DNA of 64,000 nt from Lunularia cruciata (taxonomy: Eukaryota; Streptophyta; Marchantiopsida; Lunulariales; Lunulariaceae). Shown here in pieces: positions 21,283-31,501 of the stretch (its first letter is position 1; each line of letters begins with the position of its first letter). The DNA lies in contig OX419758.1 of assembly GCA_948567375.1 (NCBI GenBank), positions 52,705,001-52,769,000 on the forward strand. The letters are read 5' to 3'. The position numbers were made by a program, and so were the translations under genes. Below the pieces are notes generated by a model. That model was not told the DNA's origin and made no database searches. It saw only the letters and a list, made by a program, of their open reading frames with translations.

Positions 21283-22290
21283 TTGACACCTTTGGATACC
21301 ACACTCATTGCTTGGCAGTATCCAATAGAGAGGATATGCTTATTGGAGTTGTTTGGTGGGATCAGCACTAGACTAGCTGCGGTGTTACAGGCGGGTATCC
21401 GAGTACAAAGGTACTTGTATGTAGAGAGAGATGAGACTGCTAGGCAAGTCTCTCTACATCATGTGGCACACTTGGCTTATCGGTATCCGGAGTTATTACC
21501 GATGTCAACAGTCAGAGGTTACCAGAAGGCCCTACTAGCATACATTTCCTTATTGGAGGCGCATGACCTAGAGAGACATGGGCCTATTCACTTGGTGATT
21601 TTTGGATGGCCATGTCAAGGACATACACATGCGGGCCACGGTTTGGGTTTTCAGGATCCTTGTTCTAGTGTGTTATGGGAGATGCTATGGATACTACGAC
21701 ATCTCTAGGTTCATCAGTCCGTTTCCCTAGCTTACCTTTTGGATAACATGCCTTTGATGGGTGATTCTTGCACCAAAGTGGTGGCGAGTACACATCAGGT
21801 CCATTCTTGGATAGGACTTGCTGTATTGTTAGATGTAGCCGGAGTGGGATCACGGGCTCATTGTCTTTGTCTTTGGTAGACAAACCTCTTACCCACAGAG
21901 GTTCTATAGTGCGCTTATGATGGGATTCAACGACTTGACCACATCCTTGTGGATGACATCTTGGATGTTGGATGTTAGTCTCAGACAGTGGTAGTGGCTG
22001 ATAGGTCACCTATGGTAGTGGTGAACCTAGTTGGACAGCCTAGAGCCGCATTTCCCACACTCATGAGTTCCCAGGCTCTCATGCTTTTTGAGAGGGAGGA
22101 CTTGGACTTATTTGGGACTCACAGTTATAGTAGTTGGTGGAGCCCAATGCTGATGAGAGAAAGTGGGCGATGGGTTTTTGCAGCAATATTACCGCTGTTC
22201 CAGTAGTGTCAGAGGCATCCAAGCGTCAGGTGTTAGGTCAAGCTATGGACCTGAATTGTTTTGACCTGGATTGTGAGCCTTTGGCTTGGC
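21283..22290 (+). pseudogene. D1 C5-cytosine DNA methyltransferase domain (DNMT3/DRM-like)
   Basis: Transfers a methyl group from S-adenosylmethionine to C5 of cytosine. Motif I is LLELFGGISTRLAAVLQAGI followed by YVERDE, the SAM pocket. Motif IV is VIFGWPCQGHTHAG with the catalytic Cys at 21613-21615. GLGFQDPCSSVLWE follows, recalling the DxRSxLFxE pattern. Motif VI (ENV) reads DNM at 21742-21750 but is ENV in D2. Motif VIII is the R-A-H-x-x-x-x-WWTN strand near 21860-21895, close to the AHRARYFWGN strand of DNMT3. Motifs IX/X lie near 22170-22260 with MGFCSNIT and VLGQAMDLN, in another frame after a 1-bp indel. It sits between protease and RT in the same polyprotein frame as gag. The order of motifs is normal, not permuted as in plant DRM. 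Confidence 0.9.
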
Positions 22291-22630
22291 AGAGCAGCGT
22301 AGGATGCACTTGATAGGCATCACCACTCGGACACTTGTGAGCCATGTGCCTATTGAGACGATTCAGGCACATGTTGAGAGCGATGGACCAAGTGGACTTG
22401 ATATTCTTGGGACACAACCAATAGCTACTAGGGAGGGTGGTCTACTTGGAGTCCATCTAGGTGAGCGTGGGCTACTTGGATTACATCCTTGGTCCACTTA
22501 GGATGCAGCTAGAGGACGTGTGGAGCTTGCAGCCAAAGTGGAGGGAGTTTTTCATGCAGAGGTTGGGACCTCTAGTGGTCGAGGGCATGACACTATTGCT
22601 CCCAAGGGCCCAGTGTAATAGCTAGTTAGT
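22286..22630 (+). pseudogene. D1 linker between methyltransferase and RT
   Basis: Frame 2 reading with HLIGITTRTLVSHVPIETIQ and a short Gly/Leu repeat (GGLLGVHLGERGLLGLHP). D2 40689-40906 reads the same with conservative changes, so it was translated. No domain recognised. Confidence 0.6.
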
Positions 22631-24110
22631 ATGTCTTCCACTCCTATGACAGTTACAGAGGATACTTGGGAGCCAGATCTTGGACCCAAGCTTACTGGAG
22701 AGGAAAGACGGAGGGTTTGGAGGTTCTTGACGAGTCACACGAGTTGTTTTGCCTTCAGTATGAAGGATTTGGGTGCTCTGAAGGGACTTGGTATATGGAT
22801 TGAGCTGACTAGCGATACACCAGTTTTCCAACGTCCTTATTGCTATAGTGACATGGAGAGGACATTGATTTAGAGCCAAAGTAGTGACCTTTTTGAGGCT
22901 AGTTTGGTGGAGATTTCACATGGAGAGTATGCATCAATGACAGTGATGCCAAACAAGAAAGATATGCATGGCAACTATACAGATAGGCGGATGTGTGGAG
23001 ATTACCATCCTATCAACCAATAGACCAGGGCTGATCGGTATGCCTTGCCTACACCGGGGGAGATTTTTGATGCAATTGGGCATGCAAAGGTCTTCGGTAC
23101 TTTGGATCTTTGAGCGGGATATCATCAATTGCCGATCAGGGAGGAGGATAGGTCCAAGACAACATTTTGGGCTATTGATCCTCACGGCAAGGATGTGTTA
23201 TATCAGTGGAGGTTCTTACCGTTTGAGTTGAAGAACGCTCTTGCTGAGTTCCAGAGAGTCATGGATAGGATTCTAGCTGGATTGGATTTTGCTCGGTGCT
23301 TTATTGATGACATTTTGGTCTATAGTGCTACTATGGAGGAGCATGAGAGATAGTTGTTGGAGGTGTTTGAGAGGTTGAGATCTCATGGACTCAAATAACA
23401 TCTTGAGAAGTGTAGGTTCTTCCATGAGCAGGTTGAATATTTGGGTCACACTATCTACCCTGGAGGACTTGGTGTTTAGTAGACCAAGGTAGAGGCTATT
23501 GCACGTATTCCTTGGCCTACGGATGTGAGTAGAGTGCGAGCATTCCTTGGGTTGGTGAACTTCTATTGCCGTTATGTTAGAGGATTTAGTGCCATTGCCA
23601 AGGCCTTGACAAAGCTGACCAAGCTTACACAAGAGTGGTGTTGGGGAGATGAGCAGGAGAGAGCTTTTGTAGAGCTCAAGGAGAGGTTGACATGTGCTAC
23701 TATTTTGAGGAGACCAATCAAAGGATGACCATTTCAGGTTCATACTGATTGGAGTATGTTGGGGCTTGGAGCGGTGCTCACCCAACATGATGATGAGTGG
23801 AAGGAGTTTGTGGTGCCCTATGCTAGTTTCTCCAACAATTTAGTGGAGGCAAAGTATAGTTCATATGAGGGAGAGTGTTTGGCAGGAGTTTGGGCTGTAG
23901 CACATTTTTTATGTGACCTATTTGGTAACCCCTTCACTCTCATCATAGATCATCAGCCGCTGAAGTGGTTGATGGAGTCCGACAAGCTTTGAGGGAAGCT
24001 GCATGATGGGCTCTGATTTTATAGGAGTATGATTTCACGGTTGTTCACAGACCTGGAGTGGTGAACCGTGATGCAGATGGGTTGAGTAGAAACCCATGTC
24101 CCAGCTAGCA
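22631..24110 (+). pseudogene. D1 reverse transcriptase and RNase H (broken)
   Basis: Ty3-type RT in frame 2 with several stops. Readings in order: SCFAFSMKDLGAL, RMCGDYHPINQ, AGYHQLPIREED, FLPFELKNALAEFQRVMD, then the catalytic FIDDILVYS at 23300-23326. The thumb and connection show YLGHTIYPGG and VRAFLGLVNFYCRYVRGFS. RNase H shows VHTDWS (first Asp), YEGECLAGVWAVAHF (Glu) and LIIDHQPLKWLM (Asp). Motif LG.. VMPFGL of most Ty3 elements is changed to FLPFEL. Catalytic residues are intact. Homologous stretches are at 40989-42480 in D2 and on the minus strand at 26990-28450 in D0. Confidence 0.92.
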
Positions 24111-24164
24111 GGATCAGACCAGAGCAAGTTGGCATGGTGAGACAAATGAGAAGATGGTGCCAGG

Positions 24165-25390
24165 TTGGCATGCATCTGCCTTTTTGTGTATATTTTTGAA
24201 GCTTTGGTGGTATCTCTCTCAGCACATATAGGAGGAGTTATGGAGGTCACAGATCCAAAGAGTGAAGATATTGGTATTGTTCAGCGAGACATTCATGATG
24301 ATGTCTTAATGATGGACTATCTTTGCACTGGTGCTATGGGTGGCACAGTTGGAGCCAAGGAGAGAGATTGTGTCCTTCAACAAGCTAGACGGTTCAGATA
24401 AGAGGGTAGACACCTTTTGTGTGTATGGGAGGATGGTAGAGTACGAGTAGTACCACTTCCATCTGAGAGACCACAGTTGGTTTGTCATGCTCATGAGGAG
24501 TTAGGGCATTTTGGAGTAAAGTGTACATATAGCTTACTCTAGAGTCATTATTGGTGGCGTGGCATGCAGATCGAGGTACAACAGTTTGTTGCCAGATGTG
24601 TGGTTTGTGATCGAGTTAGATCAATGCTCCTACACCATAGTTACACCCATTACCTATCATGGGATTGGGTTCTTGTTGGAGTTTGGACTTTGCTGGACCT
24701 TTACCGTTGACTGTGAGACATCATCGGTATGTTTTGGTGATGGTGGAGCACTTCTCCAAGTGGATTGAGTTGGTGGCACTTCTTAACAAGTCTAGTGAAG
24801 GGACAGCTTACTTGTTCCTAGATCAAGTTCTTAGTCATTTTGGTGCACCAACTGAGGTTTTGACTGATCAAGGTACAGAGTTCTTGGGGAAGTTTCAGGT
24901 CTTGTGTGACAACGCTTTGATTGATCACCATACTACCTCCCAAGATCACCCTAAGGCAGATGGCTTAGCAGAGAGAGTGGTTTAGACAATGAAGAGAGGA
25001 TTGTGAAAGTATGGTTTGCAGAGAGGCCACTTGGGAGATTGGGATCTCCAGTTACCTTGGTTGGCCATGGGCTATCGGTTCAGCCGGCAAGCCTCCTTAA
25101 CATCCTTCTCTCCGTACTTTCTACTCTATGGATGAGATCCAGATTTACCTGCAGCCATTCGTCGAGATGCTACTATAGTTTTGGACTTGGATGACCCCGA
25201 TGTATGGATGAACGCATGTTCTCAGTGGGCAAAGATCTTTTGGAGAGTGATGCCAATGGCCTTTGAGAACTTGGTGATTACTAAGCATAGAGATACTTTA
25301 CGCTATGCTACCATTCAAGGAGGAGGTTATAGACCCTTGATCTGTCAATTTCATCCAAGAGATTATGTATATCTATAGTAGACAACACTG
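24165..25390 (+). pseudogene. D1 DDE integrase with HHCC zinc site (broken)
   Basis: The zinc domain reads HEELGH (His codons at 24492 and 24507) and CVVC (24597 and 24606) in frame 0. The core, in frame 2, has LDFAGP with Asp at 24686, EVLTDQGTEF with Asp at 24866, and ADGLAERVV with Glu at 24971, giving a complete DDE set. Later readings are the FSPYFLLYG strand and RDTLRYATIQGGGYRP with FHPRDYVYL, the usual integrase tail. The region before the zinc site (24165-24401) is a linker. The presence of this enzyme argues against a tyrosine recombinase despite the split repeats. Confidence 0.92.
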
Positions 25391-25723
25391 ATGACACTTG
25401 ATGTTTTGATAGGCCGCACTATCTTGAGAGTGCATGAGGTTTTGCCATCTGGAGTCCTTGTGTTAGAAGGACATGATGGTGTTTTTTTGAAGGATCATGT
25501 GCGCAATTGTGCACCATGCCACCTCCCAAACATTGATGGTACTATGGACCCAAGCTTGGCACTTGTATGTGCAGGCTTGAGGTGTATGTTATGTGGCTCT
25601 TCTGGTGGAGCTGGTACTATGTTAGTGTGTGATAGCTGTTCAAGAGGATGGCATATGGCATGTATGACTCCTCCCCTCATGGTGGTTCCTCAGGGACAAT
25701 GGTTATGTCCTAGATGTACTTGA
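25391..25723 (+). pseudogene. D1 integrase tail with C-terminal PHD finger (open)
   Basis: The last open segment of the polyprotein ends at TGA 25721-25723. It starts with an integrase-tail SH3-like strand (GRTILRVHEVLPSGVLVLEG), then CAPCHLPNIDGTMDPS, then a C4HC3 PHD finger at 25583-25720: CMLC, CDSC, GWHMAC and WLCPRC. All eight zinc ligands and the Trp before the last pair are present. PHD fingers read histone H3 tails in many proteins, so a role in target choice, like the chromodomain of chromoviruses, is a reasonable inference. D2 (43824-44143) and D0 (15853-16077) carry it too. Confidence 0.93.
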
Positions 25724-25890
25724 CCTATAGCTAGTTCATTCTTTATATGGTATAGATTGCAGACAAGCGACTAACAATGGGGTTCCATAGCACCCGGACT
25801 CTTGATCTTTGCCCATTATAGGGTATACCATATACTTGGAATAGATGGCTATCTGGAGTTAGAGGGACCTAACCACCAGCTATGGGGCGA
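25724..25890 (+). other. D1 3' untranslated segment
   Basis: Between the PHD stop and block B1. It holds a GGGTATACCATATAC string also found in D2 near 44238. No classical polypurine tract touches B1; GGCGA and GGAGTTAGAGGG are the only purine-rich bits. Confidence 0.6.
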
Positions 25891-25979
25891 TTGTGGCACT
25901 TTAGAGTCTATGTATGACTTATGTGTGAGTTGTGCTTCTATTGTGTATGATGTTGACAACGATGTATATACGCACAACA
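25891..25979 (+). repeat. D1 block B1
   Basis: Starts TTGTGGCACTTTAGAGTC and ends CGCACAACA. It matches B2 (26427-26532) except for a 17-bp gap between short direct repeats near its end. It is joined to A2 through AC (25980-25981). Confidence 0.92.
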
Positions 25980-25981
25980 AC

Positions 25982-26426
25982 TGTCACGCCATTTGTAGTT
26001 TTGCATCTAGATGCTCGGACATTGGAGTTTTAGTGATAGAAGTTAGAGGCATTTTGGCCATTACTCATAGACTACTTTCCGACGGTCAGATTTCAGGTTT
26101 AGGGTACTGACTTCATGGTGGGGCCCACCGTCACTTGCACCATCTGCACCGTCGGGTGTGCCGTCAGTGGGACTGTTGGGAGGAGACCTAGGTCAAAATC
26201 AGAGGTATACCCTAGGAGTGCAGCTCCAAAGAGCTCACTTCTCTGATGTTGAGCCTTTGAGTTCTTGGCTAGAGTGGATAGAAAGCCAGCGAGCGTCACC
26301 TGGAGTCTCTATGCTAGAGTGGGTGTGGCTTGAATGTAATCAGTGCCCTATTGTTGGCAAGTTGTTGAGGATCAAATCAAGTATTGATCTGAGTTTGATT
26401 GATTTGAGTGGTAAACGATCTGATTA
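25982..26426 (+). repeat. D1 block A2 (445 bp)
   Basis: Same boundaries and length as A1, with roughly 8% differences by eye. After GATCTGATTA it passes straight into B2. Confidence 0.93.
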
Positions 26427-26532
26427 TTGTGGCACTTTAGAGTCTATGTATGACTTATGTGTGAGTTGTGCTTCTATTGTGTATGATCTTGACAGCGATA
26501 TATGTTGTATAGCAATGTATATATGCACAACA
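26427..26532 (+). repeat. D1 block B2 (106 bp), right terminus
   Basis: Ends ATATATGCACAACA, then CTAT of the target duplication. With A1's start TGTCACGC it forms an imperfect terminal inverted repeat (in D2 the 8-bp pair TGTCATGC/GCATGACA is perfect). Confidence 0.92.
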
Positions 26533-26536
26533 CTAT

Positions 26537-28450
26537 GGAGTAAGCTTTACTCCAAAATATCCTAGCTCCTCATGAGCATGACATACCAATTGTGGTCTCT
26601 GAGATAGAAGTGGTACTACCTACACTCTACCATCCTCCCATACACAAAGAAGGTATCTGCCCTCCAATCTAAACCACCTAGCTCACTGAAGAACATGGTC
26701 TCTCTCCTTGGCACCAATGCTAACCACAATACTAGTGTAAAGATAATCTATCCCTAAATATCATCATTGTATCAATATCTCCACCCTTTGGATGTAAAAC
26801 CTCAATAACTCTTGCATGTGTTGAGAGAGATACCACCAAGGCCTCAAAAAATATACATAGAAAGGTAGATGCATGCCAACCTAGCACCATCTCCTCATCT
26901 ATCTCACTAGGAAAACATGCTCTGATTTGATCCTATTGGCTGGGACATAGATTTCTACTCAACTCATTTGCATCATGGTTCACCACTCCAAGTCTACAAA
27001 TAATTGTGAAATCGTACTCCTATAAAATCAAAGCCCATTGTGCAAGCTTCCATAAAAGCTTGTTGGACTTCATCAACCACTTCAGTGGTTGATGATCAAT
27101 GATAAGAATACAGGGGTTACTAAATAGATGAAATTGGAAATGTGCTACTACCCATATTGCTACCAAGAATTCTCCCTCATATGAACTATACTTTTCTTTT
27201 GCTAAATTGTTGGAGCGACTATCATATGCCGCCACAAACTCCTTCCCCTCATCACCTTATTGGGTGAGCATTGCTCCAACCCCAACATACTCCAGTCCAT
27301 ATGAAATTAGAATGGTCATCCTCTAATCAGTCTCCTAAGAATAAAGGTAGATGTCAACCTCTCCTTGAGCTCTATAAAAGCTCTCTCTTGCTCATCTTCC
27401 CAACACCACTCCTATGTAAGCTTGGTCAACTTCATCAAGTCCTTGGTAATGGCACTAAATCCTTGAACATATTGGCAATAGAAGTTTACTTACGCAAGGG
27501 ATTCTTGTACTTTGCTCACATTTGCAGGCCAAGGAATACATGCAATAGCCTCCACCTTGGTTTGCTAAACACCAAATCCTCTAGGGTAGATAGTGTGATC
27601 CAAATAATCAACCTACTTGTGGTAGAATCTACACTTCCCAAGATGTAATTTGAGTCCATGAGATCTCAACCTCTCAAACACCTCCAAAAAATGTCTCTCA
27701 TGCTCCTCCACAATAGTATTATAGACCAAATTGTCATCAATATAGCACTAAGCAAAATCCATTCTTGCTAAGATCCTATCCATGACCCTTTGGAACTTGG
27801 CAAGAATGTTCTCTAACCCAAATGGTAGGAACTTCCATTGATATAGTACATCCTTTCCATGAGGTTCAATAGCCCAAAAAATTATCTTGAACTTGTCTTC
27901 CTCTTTAGTTGGTATTTGATAATATTCTACTCAAAGATCCAAGTATTGAAGACCTTTGCATGCCCATTTGCATCAAAGATCTCCTTTAATGTATGCATGG
28001 CATACCTTTTAGCCCTAGTCTATTGGTTCTTAGGATGGTAATCTCCACATATCTACTTATCTATGTAGTTGCCATGCATATACTTCTTTGCTGGCATTAT
28101 TATAGCTAAAGCATACTCTCCATGTGAAATCTCCATCAAACTTGCCTCAAAAGGTCTCTACTTAGGTCTAAATCAATGCTCTCTCCATGTCACTATATAT
28201 GGCATCATTGTATATAAAGCATACTCCCCATGTGAAATCTCTACCAAACTAGCCTCAAAAAGGTCTCTACTTTGGCTCTAAATCAATGCTCTCTCCATAT
28301 CACTATATTTGTAGAGACATAAAAAAACTATCACTTGTAAGCTCAATCTAAGTCTTAGGTCCTTTTAGAGCACCCAAATCCTTCATATTGAAGGCACAAC
28401 AACTTGTGTAGCTCCTCAAAAACCTCCAAACTCTTTATCTTTCCCCTCTT
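26537..28450 (-). pseudogene. D0 integrase zinc region, RNase H and reverse transcriptase (degraded)
   Basis: Continues D0 on the right of D1. Integrase zinc-site sequence lies next to the junction (26537-26600). RNase H motifs are readable at 27020-27235: YSSYEGEFLVAIWVVAHF and LIIDHQPLKWLMK. The RT catalytic box is YIDD at 27733-27744 (minus), preceding a connection-like region at 27300-27650. Numerous stops break all frames. The order is the mirror of D1 22631-24500. Confidence 0.88.
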
Positions 28451-29667
28451 GTAAGCTTGGGTCCAATGTTTGGCTCCCAAGTATCCTCTACAATTAATGT
28501 AGGAGTGGAAGATGCACTAACTAGCTTCTACACCGAGTCTTTGGGAGTAGCAATGTCAGGCCCAAAACCACTAGAGTCCCCAACCTCAATATGGAGAACT
28601 CCCTATGCTATGGTTGCAAGCTCCATATGTCCTCTAGCTTCATCCCAAGTAGACTACGGGTGTAACCCAAGTAGACCACACTCACCTAGATGGACCCCAA
28701 GTAGACCACTCTCACTAGCAGCCATTGGTTGTGTCCCAAGAATACCCTACCCACTTGGTTTGTCAGCCCTAGTATGTGCCTAAATTGTCTCAATAGACAT
28801 AGAGCTCAAAAATGTTTGAGAGGTGATGCCTATCAAGCACATCCTATGTTGCTTTTCCATGCTAAGGCTCAAAATTTAGGTCAAACAATTCAAGTCCATA
28901 GCCTGACCTAACACCTAATGCTTGGATGCTTTTGACACTGCTATAATAACACTCATATCAGTACAAAAATCCATCATCTTCTCCTTCTCATTGGTGTTGA
29001 GCTCCACCAAATGCTATAATTGTGAGTCCTAAACAAGTCCTAGACCTCCCTCTCAAAAACCATAAGAGCCTATGAAACTCATAAGTGTGCATAAAGCAAC
29101 TCTAGGCTCTCCAACAAGGTTCACCACTACCATAGGTGACCTATTAAGCACTACCACCATTTGAGATTGGCACCCAACATCCAAAATGTCATCAACAATA
29201 AGGTGGTCTAGTTGTTGAATCCCATCATAAGCATGTTATAGAACCTCTCTAAGTAAGGAGTTTGTCCACTAAATTTGGAGACAATGAGCACGTGATCCCT
29301 CTTTAGCTCCATCTAACAACACAATAGGTCCTATTCAAGAATGGATGTGATGTGTACTCACCACCACCCATGTACAAGAATCATCTCCAAAATGTAGGAT
29401 AGAGAAACAAATTGATGAACTTGGAGATGTCATAGTATATGTAACATCTCTCAAAACACACCAAAATTAGAATCTTGTAGACCTTGATGTTGGCCAGCAT
29501 GATTATGTCCCTAACATGGCCATCTAGAAATCACCAAATGGATGAGACCATATTTCTCTAAATCTTATGCTCCCAAGTAACAAAACCATTGAAAGTTGAA
29601 ATTGATGCCATGGTCTTTGACTATAATGAGCCAAGACTACCACTACTAAAGCATATCGGTCAATGAT
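28451..29667 (-). pseudogene. D0 linker and methyltransferase remnant lacking motif I
   Basis: Minus-strand readings from 29600 downward: the WPC of motif IV near 29505 (followed by a stop where D1 has Gln), then the motif IX/X region near 28890-28990 with VLGQAMDLN, then the linker with GLLGVHLGECGLLGLHP near 28670-28720. Comparison with D1 shows a deletion of about 500 bp (D1 21052-21555) that removes motif I. The remainder is stop-rich. Its presence in the oldest D copy shows the methyltransferase is ancestral to the three copies here. Confidence 0.8.
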
Positions 29668-29672
29668 ATACT

Positions 29673-30523
29673 TGTAATAATATGGAGGTTTTCAATCGGT
29701 TAGTTGAGACTAAAAAACTAGCAAAGAGGCCAAATTAGCCAAGAATTATAAAATTATTCTAAAAGCATCTAGGAAGCTACTTGATACCTTATGTAATAAT
29801 ATAGAGTTTACCAATGAGGTAGTCAAGGTTAACAAAGTAGCAAATAGGCCAAATTAGCCTAGAATATTTTTGAAGTATCTAGGAAGCTACTTGATACCTT
29901 CCAAGTATTGAATAATATGCATGCCAAGTGGCAACTTCTGGAGGAAGCATCCAACTAGCTTAGCTTGCAAGCCAAGTAGGCGGCTTCTAGAAGAAAGCTT
30001 CTTGAGAAGCTTCTCAGTTAATGTGACTTGCACTCCAAGAAAGTGACTTATGAAAGCTTCTTGAGAAGCTTCTTAAGAGCCTTATGTGCTCCTTATAAAT
30101 ACAAGAGCTGAAACTCATGCTAGACATTATAAGTTTCTCACACTCAAGTGTCTCAATGTGACCTTCCATTCTCCTTTTTCTCTCCTTGATCTTGGTCTTT
30201 TACACCTTCCAAGTATTGGATAATGTGCATGCCAAGTGGTGAATTATAGGAAGAAGCTTCTTGGGAAGCTTCTTAGCTAGCTTTGCTTGCATGCCAAATA
30301 AGTGGCCTCTAGAAGAAAGCTTCTTGGTTAGCTTGTCTTGCATTTTAAGAAGATGATTTTTAGAAAGCTTCTTGAGAAGTTTCTCAATAGACTTCTATGC
30401 TTCCTTATAAATACCAAAGCCTAAGCTCATGCTAGGTATTTGGAGTTTCCTTCATTCAAGAGTCCCAATGTGATCTTTCCCTCCGATCTTCTATCCTCCT
30501 ATTTCTCTCCTTGGTCTTTTACA
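29673..30523 (+). repeat. E-family solo LTR with a second E-family solo LTR inside it
   Basis: Outer LTR is 29673-29791 plus 30205-30523, flanked by ATACT (29668-29672) and ATACC (30524-30528). The inner LTR is 29792-30204, with flanks CCTTA (29787-29791) and CCTTC (30205-30209). Both start TGTAATAATAT and end GGTCTTTTACA, matching the LTRs of element E (55481-56725, 62039-62467). The result looks like a tandem array, but the flanking duplications show one solo LTR inserted in another. Confidence 0.87.
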
Positions 30524-30528
30524 ATACC

Positions 30529-31501
30529 CATCCCTCACTTGACTGCCAACCTAGTCTATAAAAGGCTATCTCCTCCCAATAGTCAATACTAAAACCCATG
30601 GAGTATAACACTACTCTACCAACTAGCACATCATATGACTCTACTATTGTCATAATGGCCTAAGCTCTCACCATAGAGCTATTAGTTAAATGATCTAGTT
30701 GAATCTAGATAATGAGCTCTCCATATATGATGTACTATATAGAACCACCCTTAGAGATGTCTGGATTTGAAATGGACACCTCTCCACATCTGTCTTCATA
30801 GCTCAAGATTGAAAACTATGGCCTTCCCCAACATAAGGAGCTATGCACCAAAAGATTGATGCTTTAAAGACCTTTAATAAGACCTTTTGTGGTGCATAGA
30901 CCTTCCCTAAAGGTCCCAAGAAACAAAAAGTCCCTCATTAATTATCCGATATAAAAAATCTAAGTGTGAATTGAGCTTGCTCAAAGGTAAGTCTAGTTGA
31001 TAACTCCTCCAACCTTGCTACTATTGCCTATCATAACCATTGGTCGTTGAGGAGATCCCATGCTCCTCAACCAAGTTTGCTCCACTATCAACCACCTCTA
31101 CTCTAGAAGTAGGAATCACATCATCCCTACTCTCACAAAGTGTGGCAGCCAACCAAAACACTAGAGTTTGGGTCAACTCCTAATGTAAACATATCATTTG
31201 TTAAGAATAAAGGGAAGTGCATAATCAATTAAGGTACCCCTAACATAGTGCTAGACTCAATCTGTGCAATAATGGATGGTTGACTAGCATCTAGTCCATC
31301 ATGTATTCCATCACCACATACTATACTTGCATTAGGACATCAACATGGATGTTGTTTGTAGTGCCTCAAAGAGTGTGAAAGACTAACTTATCTGCCAACC
31401 TCTCCCCTTTGCGGGTCCAACTTACATTGATGCTCTTCTAGGCTCTAAGGCACATATTACACTCCTAGTCACTACAGTAGATGTATCTACTTGTGTTGTC
31501 T
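30529..31501 (-). pseudogene. D0 protease region and C-terminal gag
   Basis: Mirrors D1 20950 back to about 19990. The strand equivalent to YDVLVGG and IDYWEE is found near 30560-30640, and gag C-terminal sequence lies close to 31501. No long open frame. The gag continues at 52445 beyond the F nest. Confidence 0.75.

Larger units (their letters stand above)
17004..26532 (+). mobile_element. D1: Ty3-like element with split direct repeats, DNA methyltransferase and PHD finger
   Basis: 9,529 bp inserted in D0 integrase with a perfect 4-bp target duplication CTAT (17000-17003 and 26533-26536). Order: A1 block (17004-17448), unique leader, candidate primer site (17940), gag, protease, C5 methyltransferase, RT, RNase H, integrase, PHD, B1 (25891-25979), AC spacer, A2 (25982-26426), B2 (26427-26532). 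The coding part is one frame (frame 1) from about 18316 to 22200, then mostly frame 2 to 25723, with frame 0 for the integrase zinc region, so a single polyprotein of roughly 2,400 residues is likely. Internal stops are mainly TAG and TGA. A1 and A2 differ by roughly 8% by eye. Confidence 0.92.

Noticed and set aside
25391-25723. PHD finger as a captured neighbouring host gene
   Set aside because: It is in the same open segment as the integrase tail and present at the same place in three independent copies.
17004-26532. D family as a DIRS/Ngaro element with tyrosine recombinase
   Set aside because: A full DDE integrase with HHCC zinc site is present, 4-bp target duplications exist, and no tyrosine recombinase motif was found. 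Only the repeat layout is DIRS-like.
29673-30523. Tandem array of a new satellite
   Set aside because: The unit ends coincide with E LTR termini and flanking duplications, so nested solo LTRs explain it.
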